Below, piece by piece: positions 45,830 through 56,590 of a stretch of 64,000 nucleotides of DNA; within the stretch, counting starts at the first letter, position 1; each line of letters starts with the position of its first letter. A program made the position numbers and the translations under genes. The DNA is taken from the NCBI GenBank assembly GCA_027625915.1, contig JANTQA010000047.1:12152001-12216000 (forward strand). Reading direction: 5' to 3'. Source of the stretch: Anaeramoeba flamelloides (Eukaryota; Metamonada; Anaeramoebidae). Under the pieces are notes generated by a model. The model searched no databases. It saw only the letters and a program-made list of their open reading frames with translations, and was not told the origin of the DNA.

Positions 45830-47089
45830 ATGTCAAACGAACAACCTGATAAAGAAGAACTCTTAATCAAAGCGAAGAAATTAAAAGAAAAATTGAATGG
45901 ATCGAAATTGAAGTTTACACAGCTTCGAAAGCTTTATTATTTAAATCGAACCGCACACAAGGAACAAATGAAAAAATTAGTAGAAGAGGTAACCAATATC
46001 AAAAACGACGAGGAGCAACTCAAAAGCAGTTCACAAAAGGAAAAAGAAAGGAGGCAACAGGAATTAAAAATTATGAAGGAGTCCTTATTTGACAAGGAAG
46101 AAAAAATCCAGTATTTGAATGAAGAGCTCACCACCTTGAAAGAAACAAGTTCGATCAAACAAAGACAAAAAAACAAGCAAATCCAAGAGATCACAAAGAT
46201 CTTTGAAGAGACCCAAGAAAAAACAAAAGAGTTAGAAAAGGAAAATAGGAATTTGTCTGTCAAGATCGAGGACGCAATTTTTGATTTCAAAATGAAAGTC
46301 GAAGAAATGAAAGAAAAGATCGATGATCTGGTTGAGGAGATTTCAAAGAAAAAAAAAAAAAAAAAAATCGACAAATTCTTGGAAGAGCAATTGGAATTGA
46401 TTGCAATGAAACTGAATAGCGATTCGCAAAAGTCTCAATTGGAACAATTAAATAATGACTATGATTCCTTGTCTCGTATGCTGAATGGAAAAGTTAATGA
46501 GTTCAAGACACTAAAAAAGTCGCTTGCTCGTCTTGACGAGAACATGAAAGTGCACAAAAATGAAATTTCCAAATTAAAAGAAAAAATTAAGGTCTTGAAA
46601 AAAAAAAATTCTGAAATGAACAACGCCATTGATAGGGGTATTATTGGCGTTGGTGCCAAGCTATTTGAAAGCAGAATAGCATCTCTTAAGAGACAACTTT
46701 TAGAAAAGGAACAAGAAGCAAACCAATTAAAAAATACGATCCTGGAACTTAAAAACAGTGTCAGCGATAGTTTCAATTCAAACAAAAAGATTGATACCAA
46801 TACTAATACCAATACCAATACCAATACATCAACATCAAAATTAAAGGAGAACGATGAAACTAGGGACTCGTCCAATGTCGAAGAAAGAAATGCGAGGAAT
46901 TTGATCGAAAAATTAATTGAATCACTCTCTGATAGTGTGATTAATTTGAAAAAGCTCCGGAACGAAAAAGAATTAGATACCTTCCAAGCACTTTTACCAA
47001 AAGATTTGAAAACAGCCTTTAATGATATTAAGCAAGACCAAGAGCTTATTAAAAAAGAAATTGTGAGATTAGATTCTTCGATTCTTTAA
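45830..47089 (+). CDS. Coiled-coil protein of unknown family
   Basis: This is a single-exon gene of 419 residues. Almost the whole chain is predicted heptad-type coiled coil from sequence pattern (Lys/Glu/Leu/Ile-rich, no Pro after the first residues): residues about 10-180, then after a seven-Lys tract (174-180) about 185-300, and a final helix about 350-419. A short Asp-Thr-Asn-Thr repeat around residues 321-333 and the preceding Ser/Asn stretch form a flexible break. There is no signal peptide, membrane segment, GRIP domain or other named motif. The start is the first ATG after an AT-rich leader and follows an in-frame stop. It resembles golgins, tethers or cytoskeletal proteins only in general character, so I give it no function. 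The protein could be extended by further exons, but the stop is clean. Confidence 0.85.
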   Translation: MSNEQPDKEELLIKAKKLKEKLNGSKLKFTQLRKLYYLNRTAHKEQMKKLVEEVTNIKNDEEQLKSSSQKEKERRQQELKIMKESLFDKEEKIQYLNEELTTLKETSSIKQRQKNKQIQEITKIFEETQEKTKELEKENRNLSVKIEDAIFDFKMKVEEMKEKIDDLVEEISKKKKKKKIDKFLEEQLELIAMKLNSDSQKSQLEQLNNDYDSLSRMLNGKVNEFKTLKKSLARLDENMKVHKNEISKLKEKIKVLKKKNSEMNNAIDRGIIGVGAKLFESRIASLKRQLLEKEQEANQLKNTILELKNSVSDSFNSNKKIDTNTNTNTNTNTSTSKLKENDETRDSSNVEERNARNLIEKLIESLSDSVINLKKLRNEKELDTFQALLPKDLKTAFNDIKQDQELIKKEIVRLDSSIL

Positions 47090-47409
47090 GGGAGTAGTAT
47101 TTTTTAAAAATATAAAATGAAATCTTTGATGGGATCTGAAAAAATATTTTTTTTTTGTGATCTGTGGTTTTGTGTGTTCTGAATGTAAAACCGAGTATTG
47201 GTGGATTTTTTTTTTTTTTTTTTCTATTTTTTACCTTTACCAAAAACCGAAATTATTATATCTTCGTTTTATAACTTGACATTTCCTTCTTTTTTTTTTA
47301 TTTCTTCTTTTTATTTAATAAACAAACAAAAAAGTTGGATTTTGTTCGATTTCAAAATATTTTTATTTCTTTATAATCTAAATTGCTAATTTACAACGAG
47401 TAACCAAGA

Positions 47410-48160
47410 TTTAGTGCCGTAGAGTGCCTAGCTTTTCCAAAATTCAAAAGAATAGAGAAAAATCAAAGATTTAACTCAATTCTTTTAAATTCTGGAAAAG
47501 CTAACGGCAGTTTTTTTTTACTTTTTGAAATGAAAAGAAAATTAAATAAATTTTCGTTTTATTTCAAAAAGTAAAAAAAACCCAACGGCGGTTTTCTTGA
47601 GGTTTTCTGTTTTATCTGTTAAGTGTTCTAGGTTTTTTTGAGCTTTTCTATTTTATTTCGTTAAGTGTTCTAGGTTTTTTTTACTTTTTGAAATAAACCG
47701 AAAATCTATTGATTTTCCAAACAAATAGAAAACTCAAAAAAAACACAACGAAAATCTATCAATTTTCTAAATAAATAGAAAACTCAAGAAAACCTAACAA
47801 AATGTACTGTCAAGTGCCTTAGAGTGCCTAGGTTTTCTTGAGATTTTCTGTTTTTTTTTTCAGGGTGCCGAGGTTTTTTTTAATTTTTGAAATGAAAAGA
47901 AAATTTATAAAATTTTATTGTTATTTCAAAAAGTAAAAAAAGCTAACGGCGCTTTTCCAGAATTCAAAAGAATATATAAAAACCATAGATTTAACTCAAT
48001 TCTATTAAATTCTGGAAAATCTCAAGCCGTTTTTTTTTTTTTACTTTTAGTTTTTGTTTCAAAAATCAAAAATATATTGAAATTTTCTAATTAAAACAAA
48101 AATAAAAAAAAATCCTAACGTGAAGTGCCTATGTTTTTTTTAATTAGAGAAATTAACAAA
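47410..48160. repeat. Tandem cluster of hairpin modules H
   Basis: At least six imperfect palindromes stand side by side. Each is bounded by GTGCCTAGGTTTT-type and CCTAACGGC-type ends or by truncated versions (AAGTGTTCTAGG). Two stem types alternate: one around GAATTCAAAAGAAT with loop AATCAAAGATTT, the other around TTTTTTACTTTTTGAAAT with its complement ATTTCAAAAAGTAAAAAA. Similar clusters occur at 59860-60130 and 60515-60870. Confidence 0.75.
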
Positions 48161-48284
48161 AACCTAACGAAAAACATGATAAAATTTTGTTGAATCAACT
48201 CTCTTCAATAATAAAAACTAACATAAATTAAAAAGGATTAAAGTTTTTTTGAATCTTCAAGTTTTTTCAAATTTAATGTATCTG

Positions 48285-48550
48285 GATTCAGGTTAATTTT
48301 TTGAAGGGATTTTGGTTAGGTTTTTCACTGAAAAGTTAATTTAAATTTTTGTACAATTTCCTTGTATTTTGAACATGGGAAATCAGATACATTTGAGAAG
48401 AGATCAAAAAAGGATTCTAGATGCTTGAGATTTGCTATTTTATTTTTCAAGATATGGAAATTTCTACTTTCAAGTTTTCTTCTCATTTTTTTCACGAGAT
48501 CTTTTGGAATATTAACATAGATTGGTTATTATATTTTGTTTTCGATCATA
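48285..48550 (-). pseudogene. Degraded open frame, probable transposon remnant
   Basis: On the minus strand about 60 codons are open (VNIPKDLVKKMRRKL ... HLESFFDLFSNVSDF ... ending KLTFQ then TGA), with stops upstream. The amino-acid composition is more protein-like than the background. It follows the hairpin cluster, as LINE coding remnants do at 60140-60500, but I do not recognise the sequence. A fragment of a host gene is the alternative. Confidence 0.3.
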
Positions 48551-48963
48551 ACCGCCAAGATAGAACCCATTGAAAGAATTTGTTATTGGAATTCAATATA
48601 AACATTGAAATACGATGGAATAACAATTTCTAAAATGGAAAAGTAACAGATTTTAAATTTTATTCCTTCAACAAAATTAAATTCAAGTAAGCTCAATTAT
48701 ATTCACCTAAGGGTTATTTTTGAAATTCGTTTTGATAACTATGAGACTTTTTTCACTAATACCAATGACCAAATAGGACAAACAATTTAATTTTCAAAAT
48801 ATGTAAAAAAAAAAAAAAAAAGTGCAATGTTAAGTGTAAATTCAAGTTTATATTTTTCAAAAATATAATTAAATTATTTTTCCTATTATAACCTGAAGAG
48901 AATATAATAATATTATTATAGATCTTGTTTCATTTAAATAAGATTATCCATATTTCTTCTAAT

Positions 48964-51911
48964 TTAAATAATTAAATCGTTTTTTTGTTGTAATTTGGTT
49001 TTGTTTTGATTGGTCATATAGTCTAGTGCTTTATATAAACCAGGGCCAATTTTAATTGATAATTGAGTTAGCTGAATTAAAACTTGTGTATCAATACCGG
49101 AAGTACCCCCCATCATCATTCCGCAAATATTTTGATTTTTATTAACAGCAATTGTAACACGTGAACTCATACATGATTCTTCTTGTATTGTGGGATCAAC
49201 AATATTATACCCATCGATCTTTTCATATATTCAGAAATATGGATGATTATGAATAAAAATATTTTTAATGGTGAGCAATAATAAATAGAGGGGAAGATAG
49301 TTAGATAAATAAAAATAATTGTTAAAAGGGTGAATTCTAGACTAAAACCAGAAAATTATTTAGAATCGTTTAAAGAAAGAATTTTAAATAAAATTCTATT
49401 ATTTTTTTTTTTTTTTTATTTTGAAGGGAGGAAATCAATTTCCTCTTACAGCCGTTAGGTTTTCCAGAATTTAAAAGAATTGGGTAAAATCAAAGATTTT
49501 TCTCTATTTTGAATTCTGCAAAAACTAGGCACTTTTCCTAATTTCTAAATTTTTGTTGAGAAATTTTAATAAAGGATCATAATTTTCTTTACAGTAACCA
49601 ATTACAAGATAAAAAATGAATCTTTATTTTGAATAATATCATTGGTTATTGATTTTTTCAAAAAAAAATATCTAGTGATATTTATATGGGTTATTTTTTA
49701 TCAAAAGATCTTTCTCAAATAATACTCTACTGGTTTCGAGTATTATTGAATTTTTCAAATTTGTTTTTGTAATTATTTTTTTTCCTTAAAGATCCTTGCC
49801 ACTTCAACAAAAAAACTACTCACGCAATTTGACTCATTGTTTCGAAAATGAGAAAGATATTTTTCTTTCTGGGTGTAATAAATATCACCCGATCTTGAAA
49901 AATATATTACTTATTTTCTCAAATTCCAATTCAAATAACTACAAATATTTTTCATCTTTCAAGTCTTCGGATTGATGGCTCGGCCTTTAAATTTGTCTCG
50001 AAAAAATTAGATGTTTTTCAAAAATTCTTGGGTTTCATAAGAACACAAGGATCAGGTTTTAATTTATCAGAATAATCTTTTGATACTATTTTATAAAAAC
50101 AATTTTTCGAGGCATCACAACATAACATAACTCGGAAAATGATTTCAAAAAAAAATCTCTAAATTTTGTAATTTTTGAAATACACTCACATAATAAAACT
50201 TTTTATTAATAATAATTTTGAAAAGGGTTTACAGCTTTGTTAGATATTAATGGGAATGGAAAAAAAAAAATGAAAGTTTTTAGTAATATTTTTTTCTCTT
50301 TTTTAATTGTCAAATTTTTGGAATTTAGATTTGACTTAGTGGAGAGATTATTTTAACCTATTTTTTATAATAGTCTAAAAAGAATCATATTTTTTCAATT
50401 TTAAAATAAAATCAAATATTTCTTTCAAAAGAAATCGCTGAATTAAATTGAAAAAATGATTTTTTTTCAGTTTTTGGTATATTTTTTATTATTTTATACT
50501 TTTTTATGTTGGAGTTTTAAGATATTTTCCCTGTTTTTTTTTTCGGAAAATTGTTTTAACATTTAGTATTTCTTCATTCTTAATATTCAAATAAAGTTCA
50601 TTCATTGTAACTAATTTCAAAAAAAAAATACCCCAAAAATAATTGTTTTTTTTCAAAAGTTGGTAATTTTGAAAAAGGTGGGTATTTGTATCTTAATTGG
50701 TTTAATAGCTATCTTTTCTTAATTACATAAAATTATCATAATTTCGGAAAAAATAATTTATAAAAGATGTATAACTGAAATCCGATATGTAGTTTTGTTA
50801 AACTTTAATTTTCAGAATTTATTTTTTCATTGTAGTGCTATGAAAGGTACTAATAAATTGTAATTTATATTTGGTAAATTTTTGTTTGATTTTCCTTTTT
50901 GAAATTATTGTGTTCAGCCTTTGAATAAAGCATTTTATGAAGTCAAGTGTTCATAAACTCTGTAATATTAGTTGTTCTTCAAAATGTTCTTTTACCTGGA
51001 CTGTTTGATAAGAAACAGTTTGAAGATTTCTGAAAATGGAAAATGAACTAAAAATTTTTTGAAATTTATGAGAATCTATCAGTAAGTTCAAAAATTTCAA
51101 AAAAACAACTGTAACAAAGGTTCTTATTAAAAGAAATTAAATTTACCTGAGCAAAAGTAATACAAATGGGCACTTTTGAAGTATCTAATTTGCGTGACTC
51201 TTCTTCACCAAAAACCTCAATTTCCAAATCACCAACTTTATCACCAGGAACAACCCTAATTTTGGGGATCTTTACATCTGAAAGCGCAGCATTAATCCCC
51301 ATCGAAACTGAATCAAATAAATTCCCATCGGAGTCAAGCACCAACACATCAATATAAATTATCCAACACTTTTTCCTTTCAAGGATACATAAGGACTTCA
51401 GATCTAAAGCAGAGTTTGTATTTATTATTTTATTCATTGCTCCTGATAATTCAGAATTTAAATCTTCGGCTCCTCTTCCTTCAAATTCTGGGGAAGCAGA
51501 AGGACAACTTTTTTTTATTGTTAACCAGTTTTATGATTTCAAAAGGATATTATTCAATTTTAGGGTTATTACGTACAACAAAAAGAAAAAAAAAATGTAA
51601 AATGGTTGCTATGAAAAAGAAAAATTCGTATGAGTAATAAAAGGTTGTAAATAAGATCCAAACCATTCTACAGATATTTCAAGTCTTCCTTCGTTTGGGT
51701 GATCTTTAAGTGGTTCACCAATTTCTACTTTAACACCGGTAATAATATGTGTGTTTCCCAATTTAAAAAGGGATGATCCATTTGTTTGTGGAAGATTCCC
51801 TGTTTGGAGTGTAATATCACGATAGTCAAACATTTCTCGTCCATCGCTTCGGATATTCTCTTTTAATCCAGAAACAATAAATCTTCTTTCAAAGCCAGAT
51901 ATGTTTTTCAT
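48964..51911 (-). CDS. RRP42: Exosome complex component RRP42 (RNase PH-like)
   Basis: RRP42 (EXOSC7) is one of six RNase PH-fold subunits of the RNA exosome ring, which threads RNA to the catalytic subunits in nucleus and cytoplasm. Three exons are joined: 51911-51664 (248 nt), 51507-51147 (361 nt) and 49218-48964 (255 nt with TAA), giving 287 residues against 291 in human. Intron 1 is 156 bp (donor GTTTGG, phase 2) and intron 2 is 1928 bp (donor GTAAAT, phase 0). Diagnostic stretches are VSGLKENIRSDGRE, PNEGRLEISVE, SASPEFEGRGAEDL (split between exons 1 and 2 at VEC), CWIIYIDVLVLDSDGNLFD, INAALSDVKIPK and YNIVDPTIQEESC. The first junction was chosen because it keeps the human residue count between NEGR and PEFEGRG. 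As in the family, catalytic residues of bacterial RNase PH are not expected. Confidence 0.92.
49405..49640 (-). mobile_element. LINE 3' fragment, family B, copy 1, with hairpin module
   Basis: The 3' terminus (plus-strand left) reads TTTTGAAGGGAGGAAATCAA, TTTCCTCTTACAGCCGTTAGG and leads straight into a hairpin module (49458-49535) and then a decayed coding stretch (49540-49640) matching 60140-60265. The same order, terminal palindrome then CCGTTAG hairpin then coding end, is seen at 59825-60500. It is strongly 5'-truncated. Confidence 0.7.
50620..50838 (-). repeat. Dispersed repeat R2, copy 2
   Basis: This is the reverse-complement partner of 6750-6956, with the same blocks including TTATAAAAGATGTATAACTG and TAATTACATAAAATTATCAT. 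It lies inside RRP42 intron 2. Confidence 0.7.
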
Positions 51912-52463
51912 TTCGAAAAAACAATAAAAAAATACAAAGTTGATTTTTTGAAAAATTGAAAGAAAATAAGGCGAATAGGATACAAAACCTAAAATCTTCA
52001 TGGGTGCCAATGGAAGGTGTACTTACAAAGAAGCAAATATTTAGAGAGTTGATCCAATATCACTTTAAACACTGATTTAACTCATTTTGGAAAATTTCAT
52101 ATAAGGTTTTTAAGGGAGTAGCTACACCATAAGACATGTATAAAAATTTGAGAGGGATGAGAGACGAGTATTTTATTTGAGTGGTATGTGATCGTACTTT
52201 CGCTAAAAATTTTTATTAAAAAATTATTTGATATTTTTTTTTTGTATGGTTAAACAATATTAAAAGAGAATATACTGATAAAATTTGTTCGATTTTTAGT
52301 TTTTTTATTGAAATAGTTGTTTTTGGGAGATAATTTGAGATTCTTAGAATAAAAATTATTGTTATATTGTGGTTAAAAATTTGATCGAATATAAACAGAT
52401 TCACTTCTCCAATTCCACCAAATCCAACTATTTATAATCCTAAACAGTAAATGTTTTGGATAA

Positions 52464-52581
52464 TTATTTTCTTTTTGGAAACCTTGTAGCTAATAAAGCC
52501 CAATTTGTATTTCCTTTTGCGATTCTCCCAATTGTAGGGTCGTTGTTCGTTTGAAACGTTTTAAATTTATCCCAAATGTCA
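52464..52581 (-). CDS. Probable C-terminal exon of an unidentified gene
   Basis: A polypyrimidine tract followed by TTATCAG precedes a 118 nt segment with distinctly higher G+C than its surroundings. Read with one leading base it encodes 38 residues ending in a TAA stop: DIWDKFKTFQTNNDP, TIGRIAKG, NTNWALLATRFPKRK. The acceptor, the composition and the two Trp residues make a real last exon more likely than chance. Upstream exons should lie to the right on the minus strand, but I could not find a convincing one before 55 kb. I do not recognise the family. Confidence 0.4.
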
Positions 52582-55250
52582 CTGATAAAAAAAAATCTTT
52601 CTTATTGCTTTTTGTTGTAAGGAAAAAAAAAAAATGATTACAAAAATAAAAAATGAAAAAAATAAATACCCCAATAGAATGTTAAGACAGGGATAAAAGA
52701 TAAGTCATTCAACATTCAAAACACTATTTTACACAATTCAATTCAACATTATATTGTGGCAATTTCTTTGAGACTTTGAAAATAAAATTAAAATGTCTAA
52801 TGAATGATGTACTTTAAATAATAAAAATTAATGGGGTACAAACAATGTAAAAAATATTATTTTTCTGATCCTCTTTTAAAATCTCAAAAAAGTGAAAATT
52901 TTTGCTTTACCGATGCAACTCTTTTACTTTTTAATAAATTTTTTTATTATTTTTAATTTATGATTGAAAAACGTAAAAAATACTCTAGATATATTCGTAC
53001 AAAATGGTATATAATGGGATTTAAACATAAAACCTTAGATTGAGTAATTATTAATGAACAAAAATAATATGAGATTGTCTCTGTTTAAAAATATTTCATT
53101 GAAGATTCCTTTCTTTTAATTCTTTCAAAATATTAATTTCTCACTTTCATCAAAAGACACACCTATATTTTTTTGATTTTGGGATATCTTTTTCTCTTAG
53201 ATTTTTTTTTTTTTTTTTTTTTTTTTGATAACGATGATTTAAACACTATTTTATGAAAAGTTTCAATTAACCTGAATTACTAAATCTTTTTTAAAGTTTT
53301 GAGAAATGGTTTATAATTATTCTAATAATTCTTTTAGATATAAATTTTTCTTTTAATGATCTCGATACTTTTTACAGAAAGATATTTTGGTTATTAATAA
53401 AATAAAAAATTAAATGGTGAAAAAAGTTATATATTTAAGATCCCATGTTTAGTAATTTCTCTTCAGGTTTTATGTAATTTCAAAAATATTAGAAAACTAT
53501 ATCTTTAAGAATAAATCATGTGTAAAATTCCTTTTAATATTTGTGTTTGTCCACTCATTAAATTAATAGTTATGGTTTTATCCACTCCAATATTCTATTT
53601 TTAATAGAACAAGTATTTTTAACACAAAAACCTTAAAACACAGCTCAATAATCCAAGAATATCAGAAAAAAAAGATGTTTTTTCTTTGTTTTTCAATAAA
53701 TTTGTAAATTTCTTCAAATTTAAAAGATATGGTATTCTTATTTTTTTCAAATATTCGAAGCAAAAACAAATAATTTTTTTTTAAAATACTTTTTTTAGGA
53801 ATATTTCTTTTATTATTATAATAATAAATTTTAATTTTAATTATCCTTTTCTTTTTTTGGTAATCTTTATAAAAATTGAGAAATTATTATAAAAAATATT
53901 GATACTTTTTTTATTTTAATTATTTCGCTTTCAATCAAATAATTAAGATGGTTTATTACTTATTATTTATAAAATAATCAAATTAAAAAGTATTTATTTA
54001 GATATATGTTTAATTTTATAGGTTTTAAAAAACTATTTTTGGAGAATTTTCACTATTTTTTAATGGTTTGATATTTATTCTCTTTTTTTTTTTTTGCTCA
54101 AAGAAATGAAAAAAAAAAATTATTCATAATTTGCTCTTGAATCCACATTTTATCTTTTTTTCGAGTTTCAAACAATTTTTGCCTTTTTTTTCATTTAGTA
54201 GGTATTTTAATAATGAATTATTTTAAAACTATGTGATTTCATTTTTAAAGTGTATTTTGGTACACTTTCTTTATAGGCAATAAGATTTCAATCTTCTTTT
54301 CTTAGGAAAAGCTATGTTTTTTTTGAAATAAATTGGAAAGATGTTGGATTTTGAAGTTTTTAAAAATGAGAAAAATGGGTCAAACCTTTTAAAACGACAA
54401 TTCCTTTCTTAAAATGGGTGTTAAAGTAAGTTAGGTATTATTGTAATCAAATTTTTACTTTGTTTTTCAATTTCAAGATTTAGTAATTTTTTTTTTTACA
54501 TTTGTTAAGAAAAATTTACAGAAGATTTTGTTAATTTTAGACTTCCCTGAATTGATGACCTTCAAAAAATACATCTATTCCCTTTTGGTACAATATCAGA
54601 ACATCCAAAAGACATAAAATAGTGACAGTGATTAATAATCATACTTCAATGAAGATGAAATATCTGAGAGTCAAAATACCAAAAATTAATCATAGAAACA
54701 AATGATCTTGTTAACTTTTCCCTTTGAGTTATACCTTAAAAAAAAATAAAATAAGTAGTTTTGAAAATTTTTCTTTTTAATGGGAGTAAGTCACTTTAGA
54801 TTCGCATATATTTAAAGTATACTAAACTTGAAGCGCAATGGTATCAGTTCTATTAAGTTCTGATAATTCTAAAAAAATCTTTTACATATATTAGTACACA
54901 ATAAATTATTAGATTTTTTACAAATGATCATAATAAAAAATCATCATTTTGGAATTTTTTTTTTTAATTCCTTTTCCAATCTAAAAATTGAAACCAGAGT
55001 AATAGTAAATAAAAACTTTAAAAACCAAAGTTTAGAACTCCAAAATTAACAAATTTTTTATTTTTTTTTAATTTTGTGATTTACTCAATAATTACACATG
55101 TGCAAAAAAAAACATAAATATTGATTAGTTTTATTTCCTTTTTCTAAAAACATATGTAACATCAATATATTTCAAATATTGCCGAAATAATTGGTCAAAA
55201 AAATCTATATATTAATTATTTATTTTATTAAAAAAAAATAATTTTTTTAG

Positions 55251-55570
55251 CAACTAATCCAAATTTCGCGACAAAGTTAAATAATATATTTTTCAATTTG
55301 GAAATCAAAATATTGGGGGTTCAAAATTTGTATTTGTCTCTAAATGAAGCTTTTTTTCTGAAAATCTTTGGGTTTTTTATTAAGGAACTAATCTCTCTTA
55401 AATTTTTTTACCTAAATCTAATAGAGATTGAGAACATTTTATGTCAATTACTTAGATTTGGAAACCCCTGTTTATTTTCAATATTAATCATGATTCTAGA
55501 CAAGAAATCCTTGTTTAAAAATTGGTCAAAAAAAAAAAGAGAGAGAGTGAGAGAGAGACTAGCCACTTAA
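55251..55570 (+). CDS. Open frame, possible last exon, unidentified
   Basis: After TTTTTTTAG a frame of about 106 codons stays open: NPNFATKLNNIFFNLEIKI, LGVQNLYLSLNEAFFLKIFGF, FIKELISLKFF, ending KKRERVRERLAT then TAA. The alternation of hydrophobic and polar residues is faintly reminiscent of lipid-transfer (VPS13-like) repeats, but this is only a guess. The TAA stop lies in the TTAA that borders the palindromic element M9, so the original end may have been altered by that insertion. Chance cannot be excluded. Confidence 0.22.
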
Positions 55571-56122
55571 GGTTGACAATCCCTGCAATTTGAAAAAAAA
55601 GATTATCTTGTGTAGGGTGTATTGATTTGTTAATTTGGTTCTTAGCCGATCGATCTTGGATTTGGTATGAGTTTTAAAAGTGGTTCAAAATGGCACTTTT
55701 TGACAATTTATTTTTTTTTTTACCGAAATCAGAATTGAAGGGTGTAAGATTAATTGGCTGTAACTTAAGTTATAATAAAATGTGGTTTGTGGGTTATAGA
55801 TTGAAATTTTTAATTAGGTTTGGTTTTATTCGGTGCTTTTAAAAAACAATTTTTTTTTAAATTAATTGACAAAAAAGTAAATCTAAATTTTCTTCTACAA
55901 CCCAAAAATTTAAATTTATTCTTAAACACCTATCAACCTAATTCATCTTAAACTCTTCAATTCAGATTTTGGAAAAAAAAATATAAATTGTCAAAAATTG
56001 CCATTTTGAACCACTATTAAAACTCATACCAAATCCAAGATCGATCAGCAAAGAACCAAATTAACAAATCAATACACCCTACACAAGATAATCTTTTTAT
56101 ACAATTTCAGGGATTGTAAACC
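55571..56122. mobile_element. Long palindromic MITE with TTAA flanks, family M9
   Basis: Two arms of about 270 bp face each other: GGTTGACAATCCCTGCAATTT... and, from the right, GGTTTACAATCCCTGAAATTG.... Shared inner blocks include AGATTATCTTGTGTAGGGTG, TATTGATTTGTTAATTTGGTT, GATCTTGGATTTGGTATGAG and AATGGCA/GTTTTGACAATTT-type sequence. TTAA stands at both sides (55567-55570 and 56123-56126), the target of piggyBac-like elements, although TA is also possible. The whole unit could form a single giant hairpin. It is non-coding. Confidence 0.85.
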
Positions 56123-56484
56123 TTAATATAAGGATCATTTTTCATTGATGAGATAAAAAAATTTGGCTATTTAAATAAGAGTATTTTTAGAGACATTTGA
56201 ACAAAGTAGAACCAATTGCATTGAGTTTCATGTAAAGTCTAATTTAATTAAAGACGAATCTAAGGTGGCGATAATCATTAACAGTTTCTGTTTTATTTGA
56301 ATCAAAAGTTGAACTTTCTGGAATAAGTTACTTTGATTTAGTCTACCAATTTAATCAATCTTTTTTCATTTTATGCAAAAAAAAGTAAAAAATCGACAAA
56401 ATAAACAAAAGAAAAAAAAAAAATCAAAAATTAGCCTCTTTTATGGTTTAATGAAATAATAAACAATTTATTTTCGATAATATG

Positions 56485-56590
56485 TAAGAGAATCTTGAGG
56501 TGATATTTTTAAAAAATGATTCAATACAGGTAACCAAAACAACCTATCAAAATTTTTGAAAAACATTCTGTTTGTGATCATTAAACTTGT
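56485..56590 (+). repeat. Dispersed repeat R4, copy 1
   Basis: This matches the reverse complement of 61085-61205: AGAATCTTGAGGTGATATTT, TTAAAAAATGATTC, GTAACCAAAACAACC, AACATTCTG and GTGATCAT. The two copies flank the 5' exons of the SR/RRM gene in opposite orientation. Confidence 0.65.

Larger units (their letters stand above)
47090..48963. other. Intergenic region dominated by hairpin modules
   Basis: It lies between two convergent genes (coiled-coil and RRP42). The left two-thirds is a tandem array of hairpin modules (47410-48160), followed by a degraded minus-strand frame (48285-48550). No functional gene is recognised. Confidence 0.65.
49219..51146 (-). other. RRP42 intron 2
   Basis: This 1928 bp GT-AG intron carries a LINE family B 3' end with one hairpin module (about 49405-49640) and a reverse copy of repeat R2 (50620-50838). 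Its removal restores the ITFAQ|IDGYNIVD reading of RRP42. Confidence 0.88.

Noticed and set aside
47410-48160. Hairpin cluster as possible tRNA, snRNA or transcription terminators
   Set aside because: There is no tRNA B-box or anticodon arrangement and no snRNA landmark. Stems are A/T-only and occur inside introns as well as between genes, so they are called as repeats.
55251-55570. Firm assignment of the frame to a VPS13 family protein
   Set aside because: The likeness is only a general hydrophobic pattern. No diagnostic motif is present, so it is kept as an unidentified low-confidence frame.
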